Assembly: GCA_003255065.1 (NCBI GenBank)
Contig: QAOA01006911.1
Span: 119,295 to 183,294, forward strand
Length of the DNA: 64,000 nucleotides
From: Cercis canadensis
Taxonomy: Eukaryota; Streptophyta; Magnoliopsida; Fabales; Fabaceae
Reading direction: 5' to 3'
Shown: positions 1-10,682 of the stretch, in pieces
Layout: every line of letters starts with the position of its first letter
How positions within the stretch are numbered: the first letter of the stretch is position 1
Position numbers and translations under genes: made by a program
The notes under the pieces: generated by a model
What the model was told of the DNA's origin: nothing
Seen by the model: the letters and a program-made list of their open reading frames with translations, nothing else
Database searches by the model: none

Positions 1-105
1 TTTTTTTTTTTGTAATTTGGCTATGACTTTAAATTTGAACACGAAACCCATAAGTCTTGAGAACGACTTCAATATCACTCAATCACAGATCACATAGTGA
101 TGATA
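1..105 (-). repeat. SINE-like fragment, 3' end with A tail
   Basis: The window opens with a T run followed by sequence that, on the minus strand, reads as an internal promoter-like stretch (GTGTTCAAATTT, B-box-like) and then an A tail. The same segment, containing GTCGTTCTCA, recurs at 21429-21510, 22660-22752, 59577-59655 and 61785-61862. This recurrence supports a dispersed short element. Boundaries are approximate and the element is cut by the window edge. Confidence 0.45.
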
Positions 106-2141
106 TTCGGCATTTGTTTTCAAAATGATGGGTCCAAAGGTGTATGTTGAATAAATTAATTTCACTTCACTTGAAGACTTTTTGGTTTTTTATATGGGAA
201 GAAATCTTTTATTAAGAAAATTGCACAACACCACTTAACTCCAATGTAATTTTAGTGCAGTAATAAATCAACTCACATGATAATTTTTGGTCAGATTAGG
301 CATACTATATATGTACATTCCTATTGGCAAACACAGTTCAAAGAAATTATAGCTTGGTAGGTAGATATCATATCATAAGATGATTAGGCAAAATTAAAAC
401 GTTTTTTTCAAAAATTCCAATTAGAGTTTTAGTCGTTACATTGAAAGTGAATAACACCATATCTTTATGATTAAGATTATGTATTGCTTTCATATTTATA
501 TTCTAAGATACTTGACCAAGCACATGATGATCATTGGTCAAGTACAAGGACCTGTTTGCTTCCTCATGGGGTTTCTGGTCTTATATATGTGATGTTAGAG
601 ATAAACATACAAATCACTACTACTGCCTTAAACTTTCTAGTTAAGATTATTCTTAATTTGACAAACTATACCTCAAATTATGTGGAAAAAAATAAATAAT
701 TATAAATTCCTAATACTAAAAAGTGTTAGAAATTAAAATCCACAATTAACAAGCATGATCATTGCTATATCCTATACATAATTTTAAAAGAAATATTATC
801 AATACTATAGCTAAATTAACTAGTGAAGGCTATAGAGACCACTAGCGAAACATGTTTCTGAAACATCTATAACAAGTTGAGGATTAGAATATATGGTCGA
901 TTGAATTAGTTGGGATATCATTAAAAATTAAAAAATTGAGGTGTATTTAATTAGCAGATATGAGTTAAATTATGGCTGGGAACGAATTGTTTATGTTCTC
1001 TCTAATCATCTCATTCTGCACTTTCGATAAAGTCAATTATGAATCTATGACTAGAACAATTAAATTATCAGAGAGATGATGATGATAATTAGGTGCCCAC
1101 TTCCTCACTCTTTCCCTATTACACCACGTGACACTTGTGTAATTCAAAACTAGTGAACGATGGCTATATATTTTAATAACTCAGTGAGCTATACGCAGTC
1201 TTAATTTCCCAAACCCAACTAACCTTACCCTTACCCCACTCCTCACGTCTCAATCCTCATCTACTAATCACCATTAACTTGAGTGTACTATTATTATACA
1301 CAAGCTTGTTTTACTCTTTTACTCTTGAGATATACTTATTAAGCATAATTTGTGTTCATATTATCTCCACATAAATTGAGATGATATAATTTTTGAGTGG
1401 TACAAAAAAATGTAAAGTGAATTTAATTCAATTTTAATTATAATAATTGTATTAGATGAGAAAGTATAAATTATGAAGGTTTCTTAGATATTTTTCATAT
1501 TTATGTAGTATGTCATACTACATAAGATTAATCAATATATGAATGACATGTGTACAAATTAATTGTTTTTAAATTTATTTGAGAAAATAAAATAAATTAT
1601 ATTTATATTCAATAAAATATAAAAATTACGTATGCTTGTCACGTCAATATAGTATGGCATACTCATGTAGTATCATAGAATCCCCGATAAATTATTATTC
1701 TTATATGAAGTTATCTAATTAAAATGAGTAACATTTTTTACACATTAATTATATTCACACTAATTGTGTGATGAACTCTTTAAGAAAATCAAACGTTTTC
1801 TAATTAATATACTTTTATAAAAAAATAACAAATGAGATCATTCAAAAATTAATTTTTATAGTAATTTTATTTTATTCTAAACTTTTATATATATAAAAAA
1901 ATTAACTTTTATTAATGATTTTAACTTAATTTCCTACTAGTTCCATTAATTGAGCTCATCTTCTATTGGTCTTTGTTGCCCTTTCCTATCACAGCCAGTA
2001 ACATTGTCACCTTCTATGCACCTCTATTTTCCGCAGTACTATATATATATCACACGCGCAATGGCCGAAACAGAAGCTTCTCTTTCCTTTCTCAAAAAAA
2101 TAAAAAATAATAATAATAATAAAGAAATTCCCCACTCTTTC
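106..2141. other. Intergenic, AT-rich, upstream of BRH1-like gene
   Basis: I see no conserved coding sequence here. Short open frames lack splice context and plant-like codon use. The stretch is strongly AT-rich. It holds a near-perfect palindrome at 1501-1525, and the proximal promoter of the BRH1-like gene lies at its right end. Confidence 0.6.
1501..1525. repeat. Perfect 12-bp palindrome with 1-nt centre
   Basis: TTATGTAGTATG is followed by one T and then its exact reverse complement CATACTACATAA. A related but imperfect motif (ATAGTATGGCATACT) occurs about 150 bp downstream. It could be a MITE remnant or a chance cruciform; no function is assigned. Confidence 0.6.
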
Positions 2142-2149
2142 TATAAATA
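2142..2149 (+). promoter_or_regulatory. TATA box of BRH1-like gene
   Basis: TATAAATA lies 98 bp upstream of the chosen ATG and is followed by a CT-rich initiator-like stretch. If used, transcription would start near 2175. The in-frame open extension upstream of the ATG (from 1950) would then be largely outside the mRNA. Confidence 0.6.
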
Positions 2150-2246
2150 CATTTCTCTTTTTCTACCCGAGACGCTCTCTGCACCTGTAAACTCCGAATC
2201 TTCTTCTTTTCTCTCTCCTCCCTCACTTTCTCTCTCTAAAACTTCA

Positions 2247-2750
2247 ATGGGCTTTCCAGTTGGATACACCGAAGTTTTCTTCCCGAATCTCTTCCTCCAC
2301 ACTCTCTCCCTTCTGGGTTTCATACGCAGCCTCATTTTCTTGCTCTTCCACTTTCTGGGTCTCTCAGATTTCTTCGAAACCGAGGTCGTTTGGTCCGAAT
2401 CCCATACACGGGTGCCCGAAAACCCGCCCGTGTCGGCGGTCCTGATCCGAGAGTTTCTACCGGTCATCAAATTCGGTGAGCTTGTGACGGCGGCCGGAGC
2501 GGAGCACACGCCGGAAAGTTGCGCCGTCTGTCTGTACGAGTTCGAGGGCGAGGAAGAAATCAGGTGCTTGACGAACTGCAAGCACATTTTCCATCGGGCT
2601 TGTCTGGACCGTTGGATGGATCATGATCAGAAAACGTGTCCTTTGTGTAGGACCCCTTTTGTGCCTGATGATATGCAAGATGAGTATAACCAACGGCTAT
2701 GGGCTGCTTCTGGAGTTACTGATTTCTACGTAGAGTACAGTTCGGTTTGA
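2247..2750 (+). CDS. BRH1: RING-H2 zinc finger E3 ligase, BRH1-like
   Basis: A single exon encodes 167 aa. The N terminus (MGFPVGYTEVFFPNL) carries a hydrophobic segment at about residues 10-45, expected to be a membrane anchor. A RING-H2 finger occupies about residues 92-134, with CAVC, then NCKHIFHRACLDRW, then CPLC, giving the C3-H2-C3 zinc ligands. The tail contains LWAASGV, typical of this family. Length and both ends match Arabidopsis BRH1 (brassinosteroid-responsive RING-H2, about 170 aa), which is repressed by brassinolide. The role as an E3 ubiquitin ligase is known for the fold, not shown here. The ATG at 2247 was chosen because it begins the conserved MGFPVGY block and lies downstream of the TATA box. 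The frame is open back to 1950, but no ATG occurs there. Confidence 0.93.
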   Translation: MGFPVGYTEVFFPNLFLHTLSLLGFIRSLIFLLFHFLGLSDFFETEVVWSESHTRVPENPPVSAVLIREFLPVIKFGELVTAAGAEHTPESCAVCLYEFEGEEEIRCLTNCKHIFHRACLDRWMDHDQKTCPLCRTPFVPDDMQDEYNQRLWAASGVTDFYVEYSSV

Positions 2751-5700
2751 GTTTTTTTTTTTTCTTTTTTTTTTAAAAAAAATCTTTTGGCCTTCTTAGG
2801 ATTCTTGGGGTGTATTGTACTGGTGTTGCGGCTAATTGAAATTATGAAATGTATATAACCAAAGTAAAAATAATTAAAAGAAAAAAAAAGAGAGAAATTT
2901 TTTGATGACTTTTATACACTCATCACTGATGTTTTTCTTTATTGGAATTGCATTCTCTACAGTGCCTCTCTGATGTACTTTTCGGAGTAGGAAAAATTAT
3001 GTTAGTGATTTTTGGTAAAAAAAAAAAAAAATCATTATGTGATTATTATTTAGTGACTTGATACAGGTTTAAAAAAAAATTAAAAAAAAAGTATTTTTTA
3101 TTTTTAATGATTATTGGAGAATATTTTCTTGCTCTCACCAATGATTGTTGATATGGGTTTGGGAGGAACCCGATCCATTATGATTCTATTTCCAAGATTT
3201 AACTTGGGACATATGCCAAGGTATTAATTATCCTTAAGATGATTCTAACTGAGCATCAAAGATGATAGACAGTATTATTGGTTGAGCCTTTGTTTATTGG
3301 TGATTCTAATTGATTTTGTGTGACTAAACATTTGTATGTCTTCTAAGTTAAGGATGTGAAGAGCGGAAGAAAAATGTTGAAGTAGTGAGAGTTTGGAGTC
3401 AAGCTACAACTTCATATTATAATTTGATTAGAACTTGAGTTAATACTATGATTTATTTGATAAAATTAAGATTTAAAGGTTTTTTTTTTAGCTTACATAA
3501 CTATTTTATCATTGGTGTAAACTAGATTAGTCAAAAATAATCCCTTAAAACTCACACAAGCTCATGTGAAGGGCTATCTATTAACCCATCACGCTAGTTG
3601 AAAGGAGTCAATCATCGTGACTATTCCTCATCATAAACACTACCTAACAATTGGTGAAGATCATATCAATTTTGTACTAGTCATGTTAATCAAGATTTTG
3701 GTTTCAACACTAAATGTATTATTGGGTTAGTTTAAGTATTTTTCTAAATAATCTTAAGAGTACATCTTTATATTGACACAGCGTATTTAAAAAATAAAAA
3801 TTATTTGAGCACTGCCCCAAAATTCAAAAATTAAATGCTCAAACATTATCACCCATTCATGATCCCTATCATTATAAGCTTGTAGACTAAATTAATGCGC
3901 TCTATTGTTACTATTTTTGTTTCTTTTTTCTTTACTGCTATTATTACTATTATTATTATACTCTTTTGTCCATCAAAGTTTTCGTCTTAAAACTTCTACC
4001 TAGCCAATCAAATAAAACTATGTTCATTTTTTGCTCTCACTAATACCATCATTACATTGTCAATTAAATGATCATTTCACCTCACCCAACATTTTGTATA
4101 AATCATTTCTCACATTATCCAATTATTATATGAACAATCAATTATTCGATTCGGTACCTTTCAGTGATATATATATATTATTTAATCATCATTTAAGGGT
4201 GATAAGGAAAGTAGAGAATCCAGTGTGTATATACATTTTCTAAGCCCCAAATCTTATGGGCTTAACGAGAGATAAGCTATTTCTTCTCTCTAAAAACTCA
4301 TTCGACTCTATAACTTTTTTTCAACAAGGTCCAACTTCTCTATTGTCCTTAGATGTTGCTTTTTTCAGTAAGTCTAACCCCTTTTTTTATTTCTCCTCTT
4401 CTCCTTCTTGTAAGGTTTATGCCTCCTTCTCTCATTCCTTTTCTTGTTTGCTGTGTTTGCACTACTGTTGTTACCACAGGAAGTACAAGCAGTTGAAGCA
4501 CTTGTTTTTGCCTCTCCAAGTCCCATATCTTCTTCTTCTGGATTTGTCATTGATGAGATGAGTTAGATGGAGAAAAAGGAAAGATTAGGAAAATATGCTC
4601 TGGTTTTGTCATTCTACTTCTGGTTTTGTCATTGATCATGAGAGTTAGCAGGAGAACAAGTTAAGAAACGATGTAGCAAAATCTGCTCATGATCTGCCAG
4701 ATCCTTAATGGAAGGCCCCAGAACATGAAAGAAGTACAAATTTTATATACTAAATTGTATGGATAAGTACATGCTAAATGACCTTTTCATTCTTTAATTA
4801 AGGACTCCACATCATCATTTTGTGATTATAAAGAATTATAGATACTAAACATGTGGTAAAATGGAGAATAATTCTCTTTTTCCTTTATTTGTCCATGTAC
4901 AATTAATTTACAATACTCAAGCAACATCTCTTCTCTCTTATCAAGTTATAGTAAAATATGTTTCCTAATGACTCAATATGCTTTTTGATGGCCATGGAAT
5001 GAAGTAATACTCTTTTTTTTTTTTTTTTTGGTCTTAAGACTCACTCTTCTTTACATTTAAAAAAATATTCATAAATTATGAAATTAATATTTAATTCGTT
5101 CTAACTACTATAAGTACTTATAGTCAATTCAACAATGAAGTTTACTGGGCTCTAGCCTGTACCTCCTCACCAAAAGACACAAGTTAATTTCTTGGAATTT
5201 CATTTATCGCAAAAGCCATTTTATCTTAATCAACCACGCCCCACCATTAAGCAAAAATTCAACTCATTAAATCAGAACTTTCACTTGAATAGACAACATT
5301 TTTGACAATGAATTAAATCCAAAAGATATATTCTATATATATATATGCATTTTGAAACCAAAGAAAGAGTAGATATAGAGATAACATCTTTGGCAATTGA
5401 CACTATGCTTAAGCTTAGTAGTTTGTTTATAATGTACTTAACTATGGCTTTTCAGGCATTGCATTTCCTAAAAGCTGTTGAACAAGTGCACCCATTTGTT
5501 CCATCTCTTGTTCTGCCACTGTATTCTAGTCCCACAGTGCAAGTGCACTCTCTCTATCTATCAAATGCCTTTCAATATGCCATTGATGAGAATCGCACAA
5601 TGAAGAAAGAAAGATGTAAGCAAATATGCCAGAGTCAAGCCTTGCTTTAAAGGCCCCAAAGGATCTATCCTCTACATTTCTCACATGAGTAAATGTATGA

Positions 5701-6417
5701 AGGAGTGCATTCAAAAATAAACTTAGAATTCCTCAACCTAAATATGTAGGTGATGGTCATAGGTGGATGCAAGAAATATCTATGTTATTTTCAAGCACTA
5801 CTAGTATGTATAATGGCAAGGTGAAGAATAAGCTGTTTATCTCACATCTCAGTATCGTATGCTAATTAAATCGGGGAAAAACTAGAGAACAATGTGCTGC
5901 ATAATATTTTGTGTTGATGTTATTTCATATCTATCCCAAAATCTTATAATAAAATCAAATATGGGGTGAATGTAAATATAATATCTTAATGAAGTTATCA
6001 TTTTCCTCATATGAACAAATATTCTGTTATATTTTTTAAATTTAGAGTGCGTTACTAGTTAGTAAATGATACTTGGGCTCCATGCCAGGGAACAATTTGG
6101 GCTCGAATTAAGATTTTTAGAATTTGAAGCCCAAACCTATTTAAATAAACTTTTATTTATAGCCCAAAAATGTTTGAGCCCAAAGGGGAGGAATGCCACA
6201 TTGGAGTCCAAAGATGGGTTTATATTTTATTGGCTCATCTAATAGGATATCAGAAATGAATTATTGCAGATTCAAGCACCACCAAATTGGGTGAAGTAAG
6301 AAGGAGTAATGACACAAATGTGAGTATTATTTTATGAAACCTACCTCCTCTCTTTGAGTTCTGTTTTAAAAAGTTGATGAGCCATATGGTACTATATGTA
6401 CATAGTTTCTTCATTAG
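2751..6417. other. Intergenic stretch without recognisable gene
   Basis: The stretch begins with T- and A-rich 3' flank of the BRH1-like gene (2751-3100). The rest is AT-rich, with scattered short open frames that show no family motif, no consistent splice sites and no coding bias. I found no tRNA, rRNA or recognisable transposon ends. Confidence 0.5.
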
Positions 6418-6602
6418 GAGCAGTTGCAGCAGGTGCTATTTATGGGAACAGACTATTGAGAAAGAAAAAGACAGATGCAGTTAAATTCCATAAACTATCA
6501 CAGATAAAGGCTCAACGGGTACTGGATAATGATGATGATGATGAGAAGGAGTGCATGGTACCTGAGAGAGTTCATCATGATATCTCTCACACCATTAATT
6601 AG
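6418..6602 (+). CDS. Candidate terminal exon of a small unknown protein
   Basis: I do not recognise this gene. After a plausible acceptor (TTTCTTCATTAG) the frame reads about 61 residues to a TAG. It starts with a small-residue, possibly membrane-associated stretch (AVAAGAIYGN), then a basic patch (RLLRKKK), then an acidic run (DNDDDDEKE) and a hydrophilic tail. The acceptor phase requires one base from an upstream exon, which I could not identify with confidence. It could be the last exon of a short membrane-anchored protein, or a chance open frame. The nearest certain genes are BRH1-like 3.7 kb upstream and the WRC gene 6.3 kb downstream. Confidence 0.28.
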
Positions 6603-7073
6603 GGTGTATGTAGATTCTTTTCTACATCTCAACTCCAAGCTTTCTCCTTCTAGGTTTTTGATGCTTGAGATGACATTGCTCAATGAAAAACAGTACTAAT
6701 ATAAATACTATTTATAATGAAAAGTTTCACCAGAACACTACACGAGCTTCATGTGTAGTTTTTGAGTAAAACATCAACAGCACAATTATAGCAGATAATT
6801 ACAAGCACCACTCTACTTGTACTGCCAACTCAGTTCATGACACCTTTCAGTGAAATAAATGGTGATGAATAATATTTTTCCAATGAAAATTATGGAAGAG
6901 TAGAACCTAGCTCAAAAACTGTTTGCCACTTATCATATTCATTTTTCTTTGCCCAATTCACTTCTAGGATCCCAGATCACAAAGCCCAACAACCTATTTG
7001 TTCACTTCTTGAAGAACCTAGCAGAACATGAATGAGCATTAGCAAAAGTGAGGGCTACGCTACACACCTTTAG
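6603..7073. other. Intergenic, nothing recognised
   Basis: AT-rich spacer between the candidate exon and the MITE. No gene or repeat was recognised. Confidence 0.5.
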
Positions 7074-7433
7074 AAAAGGGGTGTAGCATTACACTCTTCT
7101 CAATTGAATGAATTTGGGTAAGACTCACTTAGTAATTTTGGTATCATTACTAAGATATTAAAAAATTGAATTACTCATACGTGCAACAACACAGTTATTT
7201 ATAAAATGTAAAAACAACACAAAATAGAAAAATGTGTCAAAAAATAACTTTTTTAAGTTTATTTTTGGCACATTTTCTTATATTATATTGTTATTACATT
7301 TTTATAAGAATTTGTGTGTTTTGTCATATATTGAGTGACTTAATTTTTTAAAATTTTCGTAATATTACCAAAATTACAGTGTAAGTCTTACTAAATCCCA
7401 TACAATTAAGAGAATGTAGTGCTCACCATTTTT
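7074..7433. mobile_element. MITE-like foldback element, about 360 bp
   Basis: The whole segment is an imperfect inverted repeat. Its left half (GGTGTAGCATTACACTCT, then GTAAGACTCACTTAGTAATT) is mirrored by the reverse complement of its right half (GGTGAGCACTACATTCTCT, then GTAAGACTTACACTGTAATT). The two meet at a palindromic centre near 7240-7275 (TGTCAAAAAATAAC / GTTATTTTTGGCAC region). It has no coding capacity. Foldback of this length is typical of non-autonomous DNA elements. I could not fix a target-site duplication, so the superfamily is unassigned. Confidence 0.7.
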
Positions 7434-8681
7434 TTTAATTATTTACATAAATAAATTTTCGGGATTTTATTATATACGATATGCGCTAGTGAAAAATATG
7501 TACACCAGGGCAAGAGAGCCACGTTGCCAGTCATGGTAGTCTGTGATTGGCAACCGGTAATAACCGGCACTATCCACTTCTTTTGAAATTGACTAAATGA
7601 GTTTCAAAATCAAAATTAAAAGTCAAAATTTATAAAAAAAAATTCATAGGGACCTAATAGGGCTGTATATAGCTTTTTTAAATAGATACAGTTGAAAATT
7701 GATACTATTAATCAAAAAAAAGAATAAAGAATAAATGAATGGACATGTAGATTGTGAATGCACAGCTTATAATAACTTAAAATGTAAGGTCCATGTCTCA
7801 TAAAAAAAAAATTAAGCTCCATGAATTAACGAGACTTGTTATGCACTCCAAATTAATATTACCAAATAGACTTGGATTATTAATTATGAATTTGCTACTT
7901 AGTTTCTTATTTTCATTCTATGATAACAATGTTAATTATGAAGGTGTATTAGTGTATGTCTTGTCTATATTTGTAGTATATTTGGTAGAGGATTTCACTT
8001 CTGATTTTTACCTGTTATTTCTTAGAATCAACAACTAGCAAGTTTAATTTTAATATTAAGCAAGCAGTGAAGTTTACAATGCACAAGGAGTTTATATAAA
8101 CTTAAGAGTTTGACCACTAATTAATAAGTGCATTTTCTTAAGTTTTAATTTTTTTTTTGAAATGTTTCTAAATTTTAGTATAATTAAGTTGTTTTTACTT
8201 TATTATTATAATGTAAATATTTTAACTTTGAAAAATATGTCAATAAATCTAATTTAAAGCAAGCAACCTCATTTCTTTTTTGGGACTCCATTTCCACACC
8301 CTTGAGCATTAGCAAATTACATTATAGAGTACTATTGCAGTCATCATTACCCATGTTGACAATATAATTACTAGTAATCAAACTATGCTTATATATCAAA
8401 CACCATTATTGTATAAATCTTATCAATAGTAATACCCACTTATATACTGTTTGCACTTTGCAATAATGATAAGTGGTTACCTTCCTTATACATTCTCATC
8501 ATTCTTTAACCAAAGTATCCCTTTGCGTAGTTATGATCAGAGGCTGTTACTGCCTTATTGGTATCTTTCTACTGAGGAGGAATTGAAGTCTTTTCATGGC
8601 TTTATCGTTCTTGCTTTGACCAATAGCTGCAGGCTTTACTGAAGAAACAAGAAATATCAGCAATCATTCTGTGATTGTAGT
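7434..8681. other. Intergenic, possible upstream region of the 8.7-kb hairpin
   Basis: AT-rich spacer without a conserved gene. Two TATA-like motifs, at 8412-8418 (TATAAAT) and 8441-8446, precede the hairpin at 8682 by about 240-270 bp. They could serve a Pol II non-coding transcript, but this is inference only. Confidence 0.4.
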
Positions 8682-8875
8682 ACAGAGGGTCATGTACTTT
8701 CTCTGAGAACCACTGACTCCTCTTATAGCAGACGAGTAAGAAGAAGATATATAGCTAGCAATCGAGGATGAGTGGGTCTATGGAATGCTTACACTCTCTG
8801 ACTCAGAGATGATACTCACTGAAGCATATATACAAACAATGCTTGTCAAAGAGAGAAAGTGCATGATCCTCTTGT
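8682..8875 (+). ncRNA. Long RNA hairpin, possible MIRNA-type precursor
   Basis: Arm 8682-8704 pairs with arm 8852-8875 over 23 base pairs with one bulged base. The only two non-Watson-Crick positions are G.U pairs if the plus strand is transcribed; the minus-strand RNA would have C.A mismatches instead. This asymmetry points to selection on a plus-strand RNA. The intervening loop is about 147 nt and contains a weaker competing inner stem (8787-8811 region). I did not recognise a conserved miRNA family in either arm. It could instead be a remnant of an inverted-repeat element. Function is not assigned. Confidence 0.38.
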
Positions 8876-10335
8876 CAGTTTTTGAGAGAAACATTTGTAG
8901 AAGAAAGATACAATGAGAATCAAAATTAGGACCACGCTTTTTAGGTAAGTGTAAGTTGAAAACACAGCAGGGAGAGAAGAACAGAAAAACTGTGCTATGT
9001 GCTTGCTTCTTTGATTCTTTCTCACACTCTGTGTTAATTTTTTTTTTTTTTTGGCAATGGAAATAGAGAGAGAATACACATAAAGCACAGTGTAATGCTA
9101 GCTAGCTGCACACTAATTAAGTGCATATTAACTTATTAGTATAATTGATATAATCAAAATTTAACTGAGAATGCTCAAACTTGTTTTGTATGGCTTAGAT
9201 TTCCACAAGATAGATAATGTGAGGCAATATGAATGTTAAAAAGTGTGAAATAGGCATTTCTCTGTCTAATAAGAGAAAGGGGGCCCAACATGAGGTGGCA
9301 TGTGAGTGGCAGTCAAAGCATATTAGTTTATATGCAAACCAAGTTAAGAAAAAAAAGTTAACGACGAAGGACTCTGCCACAGCCCCTGCTACTTTTACAG
9401 CCATTTGGTAAATGGGAAAACGAAAAACAAGGAAAAGGATCTGCTAAGTTATAAGGGTAGTACAATATGGTTCCTTTTTGCCCAGAAATGCACTAAAGAG
9501 AACAGCATGTTGAGATTATTGAGATGAAGAATTAATGACCAAAACCGAAGATACTTAACTTAATCCCCCGTATTAACCGTCATTCAAGTAGATAGAAGAA
9601 GAAGGCAAAAAGAACACAAACATCGAGCCTAACCAGGTCCAACTTTCTTAGTCCTAGTTCTCAGCCTTTCTTCCAAGACTTTTGACTGTCAATGTTGCCT
9701 ACCCTTAATATTCTTCTCTCGACTTCCATTTCTCATTTTGAGTAGTGAATTTGAATTTTACTAGAACCCTGGATTCTAGACCCACTTAATTCTTTTTTTT
9801 TTTTTCCTATACAACTCAAATTCTCTTCACCTCAAATTACACTAGTGTGCAAATATCATTTATCTTGTTTTATTCATTTACCCTTTCTAATTCAGTCATG
9901 ACATGCTTGTTATTCCCCACCATATATATCCCTTTCATATATTAGGTTTAGGGTTGAAGGTATGCGTACAAGCTCTCTGGTTCATATCTGTTAACACTTT
10001 CTTTCATAAATTTTAGGGTTTGAACTCTAGATTGGTTGATTGAACGGAACCCTTAATCTCTCCACATTTTCTACTATTTCTAACCAATTTTCTCAACACA
10101 GAACATACTCATTTAGATTCTTGATTACAATGGAAATTGGGATAAGAAAACTCAAAGAAGAAAAAAAATAGAAAAAATAATGAAACCCCAAGCTCAGAGT
10201 GATGACATCTATAGTTTAGTTGAGTATCTTCTCAGTCTCTGTTCCCATTTTCCTTTCCCGTTTAATCTATCATCAAGAAAACTCCAGAAGATTTAAACTC
10301 TATTTTTTTTTTCTTTTCTGTTTTAACCCTAACCC
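8876..10335. other. Intergenic, nothing recognised
   Basis: AT-rich spacer. Open frames on both strands are short and unsupported. A T/TTT-rich segment near 9040-9052 and 9788-9803 reflects homopolymers. No gene is called. Confidence 0.5.
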
Positions 10336-10682
10336 TTTTCATATTTCTGGAAGCAATGGGAATTCTGCAGTTTCATATTTCTTTCACAGTTATAATTCCC
10401 AGTTCGAGTATTTCCAAAAACTAATGTCCTGGGAATTTGTAGCATTCTTCATATTATTAATTTTCCTCCATAATAAAGCTTAAAATCTCTGTAAGTAACT
10501 CTGTTTTCNTTTTCATATTTCTGGAACCAATGGGAATTCTGCAGTTTCATATTTCTTTCACAGTTATAATTCCCAGTTCGAGTATTTCCAAAAACTAATG
10601 TCCTGGGAATTTGTAGCATTCTTCATATTATTAATTTTCCTCCATAATAAAACTTAAAATCTCTGTAAGTAACTCTGTTTTC
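10336..10682. repeat. 173-bp direct duplication split by a single N
   Basis: 10336-10508 and 10510-10682 are the same 173 bases with two visible substitutions (GAAGCAATGG/GAACCAATGG and AATAAAGCTT/AATAAAACTT). A lone N at 10509 separates them. The pattern fits two overlapping contig ends from different alleles that were abutted rather than merged. It is therefore probably an assembly artefact and not a real tandem repeat. Confidence 0.85.

Noticed and set aside
1950..2246. In-frame N-terminal extension of the BRH1-like protein
   Set aside because: The open frame begins at TTG, has no ATG, spans the TATA box and encodes low-complexity sequence. The conserved family start is the ATG at 2247.
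5345..5650. 101-codon open frame as a gene
   Set aside because: No recognisable domain, splice context or homologous motif. The codon pattern is unremarkable for AT-rich spacer.
10327..10335. Telomere-like ACCCTAACCC motif
   Set aside because: Only one to two units, common by chance in plant leaders, with no array.
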